The notes beneath the pieces were generated by a model. That model did no database searches and was not told the origin of the DNA. It was given only the letters and a program-made list of their open reading frames with translations. 61,745 bases of DNA, taken from Kiritimatiellia bacterium (GTDB taxonomy: Bacteria > Verrucomicrobiota > Kiritimatiellia > RFP12 > UBA1067). Each line of letters starts with the position of its first letter. Position 1 is the stretch's first letter. Where the stretch lies: assembly GCA_017525225.1 (NCBI GenBank), contig JAFXTB010000118.1, positions 1-61,745 of the forward strand. The letters are read 5' to 3'. The translations under genes and the position numbers were made by a program. Positions 51,323-60,792 of this stretch are shown here, piece after piece.

Positions 51323-52159
51323 ATGACGATCCGTGCTTTTTCGATAGATGGAGACGGTACGCACTCGCAGGACGTGCCGGCGTTCGCGGCGGCGATAAAG
51401 GAAGCAGCGGCCGACCTGGTGCTGGTGCCGGGCAACTCGCGCGTCAGGCGTTCCATGGCGGCGGCGGCGCTTCGCGCCGGCGCGGCTGTGGATACGGGCA
51501 TAGTGGATGTCGCCGTGGAGGGCGACATGGCGACCGTACGCCGCTGGGTGTACCGCCAGCGCATACTTGCCGCGTTCTCTCGCGTGGCGCGTCCGTGGGT
51601 GGTGGTGACCGACCCTGCCCTCTTCGACGAGATCTGCGCGAAGCTGGGCGTGAAGCCTGAGACCCCGAAGCTGGATCTCGCGGCCGACACCCATTCGTGG
51701 ATGAACGGCAGGCAGTCCGCCGTCGCCGGCGGCGAATCTACGATCCGTCCAGACGCCAAGATGCTTTTCGTGGCCGGCGCGGGATGGACCAAGAAGCAGG
51801 CCGACGGAGCGCTGCACCTCGGCGAGGCGGCGGCCGCCATCACCGGATTCCTTGCAAGAAGCGGCGCCTCGCTCGGATCCTCGAAGTCCCTTGTCGACAT
51901 GCCGGAGGCCGCCGAGGCCTTCAAGTTCATGAGCCACATGAACCAGATCGGGCAGACCGGTTCTACGCCTCGCCACGCGAAGGGGCTTGCGACCTGCTGC
52001 CATGGCGAGGAGCCGCATGTCGTTGGCTGGCGCTTCATAGGCGAGCGCCGGGCGGTGAATCTGGATGCCAACTGCGGCTGGGCGCAGGGCAAGGCGGACG
52101 TGCTTTACGTGGCCGACGCGTTCGCGGTCATGGCGAAGGTCAACGAACTTCTCGGATAG
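51323..52159 (+). CDS. etfA: electron transfer flavoprotein alpha subunit, diverged
   Basis: At 278 residues this is about 40 shorter than typical EtfA. The N-terminal Rossmann part (LVLVPGNSRVRRSMAAAALR) and the C-terminal FAD domain (MLFVAGAGWTKKQ, IGQTGSTPRHAKGLATCCHG, ADVLYVADAFAVMAKVNELL) are recognisable. The conserved GISGAIQH-type loop of EtfA appears altered (CCHGEEPHVVGWRF), so flavin chemistry may differ from the standard housekeeping ETF. It is in the same transcript as etfB and lysC. Confidence 0.75.
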   Translation: MTIRAFSIDGDGTHSQDVPAFAAAIKEAAADLVLVPGNSRVRRSMAAAALRAGAAVDTGIVDVAVEGDMATVRRWVYRQRILAAFSRVARPWVVVTDPALFDEICAKLGVKPETPKLDLAADTHSWMNGRQSAVAGGESTIRPDAKMLFVAGAGWTKKQADGALHLGEAAAAITGFLARSGASLGSSKSLVDMPEAAEAFKFMSHMNQIGQTGSTPRHAKGLATCCHGEEPHVVGWRFIGERRAVNLDANCGWAQGKADVLYVADAFAVMAKVNELLG

Positions 52160-52165
52160 ATTGAA

Positions 52166-53527
52166 ATGAAAGTCTGCAAATTCGGCGGAAGCTCGCTCGC
52201 GGACGCGAAGCAACTCACCAAGGTGATGGACATAGTGCTGTCCGACCCTGCAAGGCGGATAGTGGTGGTGTCGGCCCCGGGCAAGCGCGACAAGGGCGAC
52301 ACGAAGGTCACGGATCTGCTCATCGCCTTGGCGGAGAGCGCGCTTTCGGGCGGGGACGTGGAGAAGCCGCTCGCGGCCGTGGTCGCCCGCTACGCCTCCA
52401 TCGCCGCCGACCTGCAGCTGCCGGATTCGATAGTGTCCATGATCGAACGCGACCTCCGCGAGAGGCTTTCCTCCGACAGGTCGAACCCTGGCGAGTTCAT
52501 GGATCTGCTGAAGGCGGCTGGCGAGGACGACAATGCCAAGCTGGTGGCGGAGGCCTTCTGCGCGCGCGGTGTCAAGGCGCGCTATGCCAGCCCTCGCGAC
52601 ACCGGCATGGTGCTTGACGGCGAATTCGGCAACGCCACGCTGAACCCCGACAGCTACCGCAGGCTGGCGCGCGCACTCTCTGACTTCGAGGGCATAGTGG
52701 TCTACCCCGGATTCTTCGGACATACCGCCGACGGGCGCGTGGCGACGTTCCCGCGTGGCGGTAGCGACATCACGGGGTCCATCCTCGCGGCCGCAGTGCG
52801 CGCGGACGTGTATGAGAACTTCACGGACGTCGACTCCGTATACCCCGTCGACCCCAGGATCGTCCCGGAGGTCAAGCGGGGCATCGACACGATGACCTAC
52901 CGCGAGATGCGCGAGCTTTCGTACGCCGGGTTCGGCGTCTTCAACGACGAGGCGATCTTCCCGGCGGTGCAGGCGCGCATACCGATCAACGTGCGCAACA
53001 CGAACCATCCTTCCGAGCCGGGAACGATGATCGTGCAGACGCGCCGCGTGACGCCAGGAACCGTGACGGGGATCGCCTCGGAGGACGGGTTCTGCAACAT
53101 AGTGGTGGACAAGTACTGCATGAACCGCGAGATCGGCTTCGGCAGGCGCCTGCTGCAGATACTCGAGAACGAGGGCGTAGCGTACGAGCACATGCCTTCT
53201 GGGGTGGATTCGGTGTCCGTGGTAATCCACGAGAAGAACTTCGACGCCGCGAAGGAGAAGCGGGTCGTCCAGCACATAAAGCGCGACCTTGCGCCAGATG
53301 CCGTAGTGGTGCAGCATGGATATGCGATCCTCATGATCGTGGGCGAGGGGATGTGCTTCTCGGCGGGCATGCTCGCCAAGGCCACCCAGTCGCTCGCATC
53401 GGCCGGGATAAACCTCTCGATGGTCAACCAGGGCGCGAGCGAGATATCGGTGATGCTCGCGATCCGGGCGGAGTACCGCGCCACCGCCGTGCGGGCGCTG
53501 TACAACACGTTCTTTGGAGGATGCTGA
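52166..53527 (+). CDS. lysC: aspartate kinase
   Basis: This 453-residue protein begins with the diagnostic KVCKFGGSSLADA and has the catalytic-domain motifs RGGSDITGSI and NFTDVDSVYPVDPR, then two C-terminal ACT domains (about residues 315-450) for feedback by lysine or threonine. It makes aspartyl phosphate, the first step to lysine, methionine and threonine. It sits 6 bases after etfA and ends 2 bases before the Lrp-like gene, so the three following genes may be co-regulated with amino-acid supply. Confidence 0.95.
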   Translation: MKVCKFGGSSLADAKQLTKVMDIVLSDPARRIVVVSAPGKRDKGDTKVTDLLIALAESALSGGDVEKPLAAVVARYASIAADLQLPDSIVSMIERDLRERLSSDRSNPGEFMDLLKAAGEDDNAKLVAEAFCARGVKARYASPRDTGMVLDGEFGNATLNPDSYRRLARALSDFEGIVVYPGFFGHTADGRVATFPRGGSDITGSILAAAVRADVYENFTDVDSVYPVDPRIVPEVKRGIDTMTYREMRELSYAGFGVFNDEAIFPAVQARIPINVRNTNHPSEPGTMIVQTRRVTPGTVTGIASEDGFCNIVVDKYCMNREIGFGRRLLQILENEGVAYEHMPSGVDSVSVVIHEKNFDAAKEKRVVQHIKRDLAPDAVVVQHGYAILMIVGEGMCFSAGMLAKATQSLASAGINLSMVNQGASEISVMLAIRAEYRATAVRALYNTFFGGC

Positions 53528-53528
53528 G

Positions 53529-53849
53529 ATGAAGAAGAAGACCCATGACAAGGTAACCGCCGTCATCGAGCTCAAGATCACGCCCGCGAAGGATACCGGC
53601 TTCGCCAAGATAGCGCGGCGCGTGGCCAGGTATCCCCAGGTTGAGGCATGTTTCCTCATGAGCGGTGCGTACGATCTTCTGGTGTTCGTGGGCGGCAGAT
53701 CGCTTCAGGAGGTGGCGCATTTCGTCGCTGCCGAGCTTTCCACGATAGAGGGCGTGCTCTCCACGGCCACGCACTTCATGCTCAAGACCTACAAGGCCCG
53801 GGGCGAGCTGGCCGATTTCGCGGAAGATTCGCGCCTCGCGGTGGTTTGA
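53529..53849 (+). CDS. stand-alone Lrp/AsnC ligand-binding (RAM) domain protein
   Basis: This 106-residue protein corresponds to the C-terminal RAM domain of Lrp/AsnC regulators (VTAVIELKITPAKDTGF, VEACFLMSGAYDLLVFVGGR, ATHFMLKTYK). The DNA-binding helix-turn-helix is absent, and only 15 bases precede it, so it has not been split off by a frameshift. RAM-only proteins bind amino acids and can modulate partner regulators. ATG 53529 has GGAGG 8 bases upstream. It lies between aspartate kinase and an aminotransferase, a context that fits amino-acid sensing. Confidence 0.85.
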   Translation: MKKKTHDKVTAVIELKITPAKDTGFAKIARRVARYPQVEACFLMSGAYDLLVFVGGRSLQEVAHFVAAELSTIEGVLSTATHFMLKTYKARGELADFAEDSRLAVV

Positions 53850-53851
53850 CC

Positions 53852-55036
53852 GTGAAGCGCCGCTGTTTCATCGCGCGGCACGTGGCCGAGCTGCCGAAGA
53901 GCGGCATACGCCGATTCTTCGACATAGTGGCCCAGCGACGGGATGTCATATCGCTAGGCGTTGGCGAACCCGATTTCGATACACCCTGGCACATATCCCG
54001 CGCCGCCGTCACCTGCCTGGAGGATGGCGGCACGCACTATACATCCAATCTCGGAACGCCGCAGCTGAGGCAGGCGATCAGCGGCTATGTCGAGCGCAGG
54101 TTCGGCGCAAGATACGACTGGCGGCGCGAGATACTTGCCACGGTGGGCGTATCCGAGGCGATCGACCTTGCGCTGCGCGCCATAGTGGAGCCTGGCGACG
54201 AGATCCTGTACCATGAACCCTGCTTCGTCTCGTACGCGCCCACTGTGCGCCTGGCGCACGGCGTGCCGGTGGCGGTGGAGACGCATGCGAAGGATTCGTT
54301 CCGCCTCGCCGCATCCGCGCTCGAGCGCAAGGTGACGTCCAGGACCAAGGCGCTGCTGCTGAACTTCCCGTGCAATCCCACCGGCGCAACGCTGACGCCC
54401 GCCGATGTACGGGCCATATCGCGGTTCGTCTGCAGGCACGACCTGTTGTTGCTGGCCGACGAGGTGTATGGCGAGCTGGTGTATGGCGCAGGGGCGCGTC
54501 CGCTCTCCTTCGCCTCGTGTCCGGAACTTCGCGACCGGCTTGTGCTGCTCAACGGATTCTCGAAGTCGTGGGCCATGACCGGCTACAGGCTTGGCTATGC
54601 ATGCGGCCCGAAGGACGTGATCGACACGATGATGAAGATCCACCAGTACGGGATAATGAGCGCCCCCACGCTGGCGCAGGCCGCCGGGGTGGAGGCAATG
54701 CGCCATGGCGACGACGATGTCATTCGCATGAGGGCGGAATACCGTCGCCGCCGCGATTTCCTGGTACCGGCGCTCAACGGCATGGGGCTGGCGACGGTCA
54801 TGCCGAAGGGGGCCTTCTATGCGTTCCCGGACATACGGTCCACGGGGCTTTCGTCCGAGGACTTCTGCCTCCGCCTGCTGGAGGAGCAGAATGTCGCCTG
54901 CGTGCCGGGGTCGGCGTTCGGAGCATGCGGCGAAGGGTTCGTACGCCTGAGCTACGCCACTTCCATGGCGCAGATAGAGGCGGCTGTATCGCGCATAGGC
55001 GAGTTTGTGCGCGGATGCCGCAGGAGCGCTCCATGA
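53852..55036 (+). CDS. PLP-dependent class I/II aminotransferase
   Basis: This 394-residue fold-type I enzyme has the cofactor signatures of the aspartate/aromatic aminotransferase family: FPCNPTGATLT (Asn binding PLP), LLLADEVYGELVYG (Asp-x-x-Tyr) and the Schiff-base lysine in NGFSKSWAMTGYRLGYA. It transfers an amino group between an amino acid and a 2-oxo acid. The position beside lysC and the RAM-domain gene suggests aspartate-family or branched/aromatic substrates, which cannot be settled from sequence. It uses GTG 53852, 2 bases after the previous stop, and overlaps dprA by 4 bases. Confidence 0.9.
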   Translation: MKRRCFIARHVAELPKSGIRRFFDIVAQRRDVISLGVGEPDFDTPWHISRAAVTCLEDGGTHYTSNLGTPQLRQAISGYVERRFGARYDWRREILATVGVSEAIDLALRAIVEPGDEILYHEPCFVSYAPTVRLAHGVPVAVETHAKDSFRLAASALERKVTSRTKALLLNFPCNPTGATLTPADVRAISRFVCRHDLLLLADEVYGELVYGAGARPLSFASCPELRDRLVLLNGFSKSWAMTGYRLGYACGPKDVIDTMMKIHQYGIMSAPTLAQAAGVEAMRHGDDDVIRMRAEYRRRRDFLVPALNGMGLATVMPKGAFYAFPDIRSTGLSSEDFCLRLLEEQNVACVPGSAFGACGEGFVRLSYATSMAQIEAAVSRIGEFVRGCRRSAP

Positions 55037-56190
55037 CGGAACGCGAAGCCTACATAGCCTTCAACCTGCTGCCGGACAAGGGCGCGGTGGCCGTAGACCG
55101 GCTCGTGAAGATGCATGGCGGCGCGGTGGCGGCGTGGGAGGCCCTGCCCGACAAGCTGGACTGGGAAGGGCGTCCGCCGCAGTGGGAGCGCGAGATCGCG
55201 CGCGCCGAGAAGATGAAGGTGACGTTGGTGACACTGCTGGACGATTCCTATCCGCAGGCGCTCAGGGAGATAGCGTCGCCGCCGCTCGTGCTGTACGTGG
55301 CGGGGAACGTGCAGGCGCTCTCAGGTCCGGGTGTCGCGATAGTCGGCACGCGCCATCCCACGCTCTACGGGCAGGATACCGCGCGGAATTTCGCGATCGG
55401 CCTCGCCCATGCCGGATGGTCGGTGTTCTCGGGTCTCGCCCTGGGCGTGGATGCGGCGGCGCATCGCGGCGCGCTCATGGCGGGCGGAGTCACGGCGGGC
55501 ATCCTGGGTGGCGCGCTGGACAGGTTCTATCCCAAGGACAACACCCGGCTCGCCCGCGAGATCGTCGATGCCGGCGGCGCGGTGGCCAGCGAGTTCCCGT
55601 TCGGCCGTCCACCTGATTCCCAGACCTTTCCGCAGCGCAACCGGGTCGTTTCCGGACTGTCGCTCGGTGTCGTTGCCGTAGAGGCACCGCAGCAGAGTGG
55701 CACGCTCATCACCTGCCGCCTCGCAGGCGAGCAGGGGCGTTCCGTCATGGCGGTGCCTGGGCGCATCGACTGCCGCAACGCGCAGGGCTGCCTGCATCTC
55801 ATCCGGGAAGGCGCGCGCATGGTGACTTCGGTCGACGATGTCATAGAGGAGCTGACGCCGATATCGGCCGCGCTGCATGCGCCGGCCGCGTCCGCCCCGG
55901 CGAAGCCCGCCGCGCGAACGAAGGCCGCAGGCGCGGCCAGACCGGCGGCGCGTGCGGCAAGGACGCCGCAGGCGGCGCCAGCGGCGGCGGCATCCAGGCC
56001 GAACGTGGCGCTGTCGCTGGAGGAGGCGATGGTGCTGCGCGCGGTGCCCGATGGCGGCACCACGGTCGATGCCGTGGCGCGTGCGGCGAAGCTGCCAGCA
56101 GGCAAGGTCAACGCCCTCCTGGTGCAGCTACGCATAAAACGGCGGGTACGCTTCCTGCCCGGCAACAGGGTGGCCCCTTCAGATTTTTGA
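55033..56190 (+). CDS. dprA: DNA processing protein DprA
   Basis: This 385-residue protein has an N-terminal helical SAM-like part, the Rossmann-fold core (VAIVGTRHPTLYGQDTARNF, SGLALGVDAAAHRGAL, PQRNRVVSGLSLGVVAVEAP) and a C-terminal winged helix (about 325-380) joined by a 70-residue Ala/Pro-rich linker that is longer than usual. DprA loads RecA on incoming single-stranded DNA in transformation. The upstream frame reads into the aminotransferase gene; ATG 55033 is the credible start. Confidence 0.92.
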   Translation: MTEREAYIAFNLLPDKGAVAVDRLVKMHGGAVAAWEALPDKLDWEGRPPQWEREIARAEKMKVTLVTLLDDSYPQALREIASPPLVLYVAGNVQALSGPGVAIVGTRHPTLYGQDTARNFAIGLAHAGWSVFSGLALGVDAAAHRGALMAGGVTAGILGGALDRFYPKDNTRLAREIVDAGGAVASEFPFGRPPDSQTFPQRNRVVSGLSLGVVAVEAPQQSGTLITCRLAGEQGRSVMAVPGRIDCRNAQGCLHLIREGARMVTSVDDVIEELTPISAALHAPAASAPAKPAARTKAAGAARPAARAARTPQAAPAAAASRPNVALSLEEAMVLRAVPDGGTTVDAVARAAKLPAGKVNALLVQLRIKRRVRFLPGNRVAPSDF

Positions 56191-56262
56191 TTTTAGGGGT
56201 TGCAATCCGAGGCGATTAGTGAGAAACTACTTCCCTGACCGAAAGCAGGAAGGAGGTATGCC

Positions 56263-57225
56263 ATGATGACGATATACAGATGGGAGAACGGAGGCCTGAA
56301 GGAGACTTCAGACCTATGCGATTCTTGCTGGGTCAATCTGGCCGATCCCTCCACGGCGGAGCTTGAGAAACTGCTGTCGTTCTCGCAGGTTCCGCGCGAC
56401 TTCCTAACCGACCCGCTCGACCGCGAGGAGCGTCCCCGCTTCGAGAACGAGGACGGCGTGTCGCTCATCATCGTGCATGTGCCGTACCCGGTGCGTGGCG
56501 AGGAGGACGACGAGAGCGTGCTGCCGTACGAGACGATACCGATGGGGATAGTGCTTTTCGGGCGCAGCGTGATAACGATCTGCTCCATCTCCACGCCGGT
56601 CGTAAACGCGTTCCTCGACCAGATTCGGCGGGTGTGCCCGCCATGCGAGCAGAACCGCTTCACCGCGCGCCTCCTGTGGCATGCGGCGGTCCTCTACCTG
56701 CGCTATCTGCGCGACCTGCACGTCAAGACCGAGAACCTCGAGGACACGCTGCACGAGTCGATCTCCAACGAGGTGCTGCTGAAGCTGCTTACATACCAGA
56801 AGTCCCTGGTGTACTTCACCACGTCCCTGAAGGCCGACAACATCCTGATCAACCGTATCGACCACGCGCGCCAACTCAACCTGACGGAGGACGACCACGA
56901 CGTTCTGGACGATGCGGCGGTCGAATACCAGCAGGCGCTCGAGACGGCCTCCATACACGCCAACATCCTCAACGGCGCCATGGACACTTTCGCCTCGCTC
57001 ATCAACAACAACCTCAGCAACGTGATGAAGTATCTCACGGTGGCCACGATCTTCCTAGCCGTGCCCACGGTGATCACGTCCGCCTTCGGGATGAACGTGA
57101 ACCTGCCGTTCGTCGACGATCCCGGCAACCCCTGGGTGTTCTGGATGCTCGTGGCGATATCCATCGGCATCGCAGGCGTCCTGGGCGGCGTGCTGTACTA
57201 CCTCTACAAGAAACGCGTGTTCTGA
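56263..57225 (+). CDS. corA: CorA-family magnesium transporter
   Basis: This 320-residue protein has a long cytoplasmic funnel domain and two C-terminal membrane helices. The first ends in the selectivity motif GMN (SAFGMNVNLPF, about residue 278) and the second is followed by a short basic tail YKKRVF. It forms a pentameric Mg2+ channel. Its AGGAAGGAGG ribosome site is very strong. The 72-base gap upstream is too short for a magnesium riboswitch. Confidence 0.93.
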   Translation: MMTIYRWENGGLKETSDLCDSCWVNLADPSTAELEKLLSFSQVPRDFLTDPLDREERPRFENEDGVSLIIVHVPYPVRGEEDDESVLPYETIPMGIVLFGRSVITICSISTPVVNAFLDQIRRVCPPCEQNRFTARLLWHAAVLYLRYLRDLHVKTENLEDTLHESISNEVLLKLLTYQKSLVYFTTSLKADNILINRIDHARQLNLTEDDHDVLDDAAVEYQQALETASIHANILNGAMDTFASLINNNLSNVMKYLTVATIFLAVPTVITSAFGMNVNLPFVDDPGNPWVFWMLVAISIGIAGVLGGVLYYLYKKRVF

Positions 57226-57227
57226 CC

Positions 57228-58613
57228 ATGGGCGTCATAAGCATAGTAGGCCGGCCGAACGTCGGCAAGAGCGCGCTTTTCAACCGCATCGCCGGTAGGC
57301 GCATAGCGATCGTGTTCGACCAGCCGGGCGTCACGCGCGACCGCGTCGCGCGCGAGGTGGAGGCGCTAGGGCGGCGCTTCCTGCTGGTGGACACGGGCGG
57401 CCTGGCCTTCGACCGTACGCCCGGTTCCGAGGATCCCCTGGCCGCCGAGACGCGCCAGCAGGCCGCGCTTGCGGTGGAGGACTCGGACGCCTGCCTCATA
57501 GCCGTGGACGTGCGTTCCGGCGTGACGCCTCTCGACGAGGAGGTGATACGGCGCGTCAGGTCGTCGGGCGTGCCATGTGCGATAGCAGCGAACAAGTGCG
57601 ACCGTGCCGAGGACGACGATCTCGCCGACGAGTTCATGCGCTTCGGACTGCCGGTGTTCCCGGTGTCTGCCGAGCATGGCCGCGGGATCGAGGCGCTGGT
57701 GAGGTTCGCCACCGACAGGCTGCCGCCTGCCGAACCGGCGGAGACCGGCCGCCAGTTGCGCGTGGCGGTGGTGGGGCGCCCGAACGCCGGGAAATCCAGC
57801 TACATCAACAGGCTGCTGAACGCGGAGCGCGTGATAGTGTCGGACATCCCCGGCACCACCCGCGACTGCGTGGATGTGCCTTTCACGATCGGCACGGGAC
57901 CCACCGCTCGCCGCTATGTGCTGGTGGACACAGCCGGCATGAAGCGGCATACGCAGATGTCGAAGACTTCCGTGGACAACTTCTCGCTCTTCCGCGGCGA
58001 AAGGGCCATAGAGGAGGCGGACGTGGTGCTGCTGATGCTCGAGGCCGAGATAGGGCCCACCCGGCAGGACATGCGCATAGCCGGCAAGATACTCGATTCG
58101 CATCGCGCCTGCGCGATACTGATGAACAAGTGGGATCTCGCTGAGAAGAAGGGTGTCCGCGAGACCGATGCGGTGAAGGCCATACGGACCATGATGCCGT
58201 TCCTCTCCTTCGCCCCGGTCGTATTCTGCAGCGCCCGGACCGGCTACAACGTGCGCAGGACGGTGGACGCGATAGACGCAGTGGCCTCAAGCGTGCAGGC
58301 GAGACTGCCCACGGGCATCCTTAACCGCACGATCGAGGCCGCCACCAAGAAGACCCTCGCCCCTATGCGCGGCGGCCGGCGTCTGAAGGTCTACTACGGT
58401 CTGCAGGTGGGCACGGACCCGCAGACGGTGCGGCTTTTCGTAAACGATCCCAGGCTCGTCACGGACGCATATCTCGCCTACATCGAAAAGGCCATACGCG
58501 CGCGCTTCGGGCTGGAAGGCGCGCCGCTCAGGCTCTTCCTCAAAGCCCGCAGCCGCAAGGACGGCGCGAAGCTTGGCGCGGAGATCGCGGCGCTCAAGGG
58601 CGCGGGTGCGTGA
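57228..58613 (+). CDS. der: ribosome-assembly GTPase Der (EngA)
   Basis: This 461-residue protein has two tandem GTPase domains, each with P-loops (GRPNVGKSALFNRI near residue 8 and GRPNAGKSSYINRLLN near 183) and NKCD/NKWD specificity motifs, then the KH-like C-terminal domain (GRRLKVYYGLQVG). Der is needed to mature the 50S subunit. The start ATG 57228 is 2 bases after the corA stop; the upstream frame is corA out of register. It overlaps the ClC gene by one base. Confidence 0.95.
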   Translation: MGVISIVGRPNVGKSALFNRIAGRRIAIVFDQPGVTRDRVAREVEALGRRFLLVDTGGLAFDRTPGSEDPLAAETRQQAALAVEDSDACLIAVDVRSGVTPLDEEVIRRVRSSGVPCAIAANKCDRAEDDDLADEFMRFGLPVFPVSAEHGRGIEALVRFATDRLPPAEPAETGRQLRVAVVGRPNAGKSSYINRLLNAERVIVSDIPGTTRDCVDVPFTIGTGPTARRYVLVDTAGMKRHTQMSKTSVDNFSLFRGERAIEEADVVLLMLEAEIGPTRQDMRIAGKILDSHRACAILMNKWDLAEKKGVRETDAVKAIRTMMPFLSFAPVVFCSARTGYNVRRTVDAIDAVASSVQARLPTGILNRTIEAATKKTLAPMRGGRRLKVYYGLQVGTDPQTVRLFVNDPRLVTDAYLAYIEKAIRARFGLEGAPLRLFLKARSRKDGAKLGAEIAALKGAGA

Positions 58614-59947
58614 TGCTCGAGGAGCTCTCCAAAGGTTCCTTCAAATTCTTCCTCTCCGGAAAGGGCATGTCGTTCCGCACGGGAAGATACTTCCTGGAAT
58701 CGGCCCTGCTCGGCGGAATCGCGGGCCTCGTCACCAGCGCGTTCCAATGGATGATAGTCTCGATGGACGAACTTGTGTCGCCTGTGGAGACGCCCTGGGT
58801 GCGGCTGGTGCTGCCTGCGGCCGGCGCCATGGCCGGGGCGCTGCTGATCTCGAGGTTCGGGCACATAGCGCAGGCGCGCGGCACGGATTCCGCCGTGCAT
58901 GCCTTCCATCAGGACGAAGACATCCCGCGCACAGTCATCCCGGTCAAGTCCGTGGCATCGGTGCTTACTGTCGGTACAGGCGGCAGCGCCGGCTACGAAG
59001 GGCCTGTCACGCTGCTCGGCGCGGCATGCGGGCGGGTCGTCACGCGCCTTCTCAAGCTGGACCGCCACGCCGCGCGCATCCTGCTCGCCGCCGGCGTGGG
59101 GGCCGCGATCGCGGCTCTATTCCGCGCTCCGCTTGCGGGCGCCCTGTTCGGGGCCGAGATATTCTATTCGTCGAGCGACCTCGAATACGGGGCGCTGCTG
59201 CCGAGCTTCATCGCCTCGACCGTCAGCTATACCGTGTTCGCCTGCTTCTGGGGCTGGGCGCCGCTCTTCAGCATGCCCGTGACGCCGTTCGAGAAGGGGC
59301 TCCATCTGCTGCCATACTTCGCGCTCGCCCTGGTGATCACCTTCGGCGTACGTTTCTACATCTCGTTCTTCCGCTATACCGAGGGTTGCTTCAGGCGCGC
59401 GCGCGGCCCGGTGTGGGTGAAGGCCGCGATTGGCGGGCTGGTGGTCGGCGCCATCGCGTTCACCTGTCCCGGCATACGTGGAGCGGGATACGACATGATA
59501 AGGATGTTCTTTTCGTACGACATGTCATCGTCCGTGGACGGCATCTCCCGCATGCCGCTTGCGCTGCTGGCCGTATTCCTGGTGAAGGTGGTGGCTACGT
59601 CGTTCACCGTGGGGTCCGGCGGTTCGGGCGGCGTGTTCGCGCCGGCTCTGGTATGCGGCGGCACACTCGGCATGTCGGTTGGGTTGCTGGCTAGGCGGCT
59701 TCTGCCGGAGTGGGTCGGCATCGTGCCTGCCGAATTCGCGCTTGTGGGCATGGCCGGCTTCCTTGCCAGTGCCGTACGCGTGCCGCTGACGGCAGTCGTC
59801 ATGGTCGCGGAGATATCGGGAAACCACGAGCTGCTGATGCCCGCGATGTGGGTGTGCGGGGTGGCGTTCTGGCTCAACAACGGCTGGTCGCTCTACCGCA
59901 GCCAGGTGCATGCGCGGGAATCGTCGCCGCAGCACTACGGCCGCTAA
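58613..59947 (+). CDS. ClC-family chloride channel/transporter
   Basis: This 444-residue membrane protein has ClC signatures: GTGGSAGYEGP (about residues 122-132, containing the gating Glu of GxEGP) and GSGGSGGVFAP (about 338-348). The gating Glu suggests a Cl-/H+ exchanger or an acid-resistance channel. The first anion-binding loop has SAG instead of GSGIP. There is no C-terminal CBS pair. The start is ATG 58613 (GTG 58610 possible), and its stop overlaps by 4 bases the stop of the convergent gene. Confidence 0.9.
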   Translation: MLEELSKGSFKFFLSGKGMSFRTGRYFLESALLGGIAGLVTSAFQWMIVSMDELVSPVETPWVRLVLPAAGAMAGALLISRFGHIAQARGTDSAVHAFHQDEDIPRTVIPVKSVASVLTVGTGGSAGYEGPVTLLGAACGRVVTRLLKLDRHAARILLAAGVGAAIAALFRAPLAGALFGAEIFYSSSDLEYGALLPSFIASTVSYTVFACFWGWAPLFSMPVTPFEKGLHLLPYFALALVITFGVRFYISFFRYTEGCFRRARGPVWVKAAIGGLVVGAIAFTCPGIRGAGYDMIRMFFSYDMSSSVDGISRMPLALLAVFLVKVVATSFTVGSGGSGGVFAPALVCGGTLGMSVGLLARRLLPEWVGIVPAEFALVGMAGFLASAVRVPLTAVVMVAEISGNHELLMPAMWVCGVAFWLNNGWSLYRSQVHARESSPQHYGR

Positions 59948-60792
59948 ATGTACTTCAGCACTACGGGTGTCACGTCCACCAGCGACTTGACGCCTGCGCG
60001 CACCTCGGCCTCCTTCGGTCCGAAGGCTACGAACGGCACAGGATTGCGCGTATGCCCCTGCTCGTTCATCGATTCCACGTTGCCGTGGTCCGACGTCATC
60101 ACCAGCAGGATGCCCGCCGCCTCCACATAGCGCAGAAGGGCGGCCAGGAAGCGGTCGTAGGTGCGCAGCACGCTGCAGGCGCGCGCGTAATCCATGGAAT
60201 GCCCGGCGATGTCCGTCTGGAAGAATTCGTACAGCGTGAAGTCGTGCGTCCTCGCCAGGGCGAAGAGATGCGCGGCGGCATCTTCGGGCGTGATGACTGG
60301 GATGTCGGGATAGCGGTCCTGTATCGTTTCGCGTGTCAGGTCCTGCATCACCGCCTGGTCGTCCGCCAGGTCGTCGGCCGTGGCTATGACCTCTGGCGTT
60401 GTAAGCGCCATCACCGTCGTGACCGACTTGAACCTGCGCGCGGCCAGCTCGGCGGCATCATCTATGAGGTATGCGTCGGCGAAGCAGATGCTCTTGCCCC
60501 GCTTCTTCAGGGACATGAACAGGTTGCCTTCCTCGATCTTCTTGCGTAGCGACGGTCCCGGGAAGCCTTCGCAATGCCGCCCCATGAACACGGGCGCGTT
60601 CACGCCCGTGAACATCGTCGCCTGCCCGGTGGCGGACTGCGGCAGTCCGTCCATGCAGAGGCATGCGTCGATCGGCGTGGCATGTCGGCTCAGCAGCCGG
60701 CACAGGGCGGGGCACACCTCGGCGTTCACGGGGTTGTCCGCCGCAGGTTCTCGCAAGCCTACGCCATCGATGAAAAGGAAGATGATCTTCAC
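59944..60792 (-). CDS. alkaline phosphatase-superfamily metalloenzyme (phosphoglycerate-mutase-like)
   Basis: This 282-residue protein shows the metal-ligand motifs of the AlkP/iPGM superfamily: FLFIDGVGL at the start, SATGQATMFTG (about residues 53-63, with the candidate nucleophile Ser/Thr), and LLVMTSDHGNVESMNEQGHT. It is much shorter than phosphoglycerate mutases and lacks their inserted domain, so the substrate (a phosphosugar or phospholipid headgroup) is open. It overlaps its upstream neighbour by 4 bases and is transcribed with it. Confidence 0.75.
   Translation of the reverse strand: MKIIFLFIDGVGLREPAADNPVNAEVCPALCRLLSRHATPIDACLCMDGLPQSATGQATMFTGVNAPVFMGRHCEGFPGPSLRKKIEEGNLFMSLKKRGKSICFADAYLIDDAAELAARRFKSVTTVMALTTPEVIATADDLADDQAVMQDLTRETIQDRYPDIPVITPEDAAAHLFALARTHDFTLYEFFQTDIAGHSMDYARACSVLRTYDRFLAALLRYVEAAGILLVMTSDHGNVESMNEQGHTRNPVPFVAFGPKEAEVRAGVKSLVDVTPVVLKYI

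Noticed and set aside
49325-53659. A 1444-codon open frame on the minus strand opposite potD, etfBA, lysC and the RAM-domain gene
   Set aside because: It is the antisense shadow of well-identified genes in GC-rich DNA with strong third-position bias; its product is rich in Arg/His and matches nothing.
56191-56262. Magnesium riboswitch before corA
   Set aside because: The gap is only 72 bases and shows no M-box-like structure or terminator.
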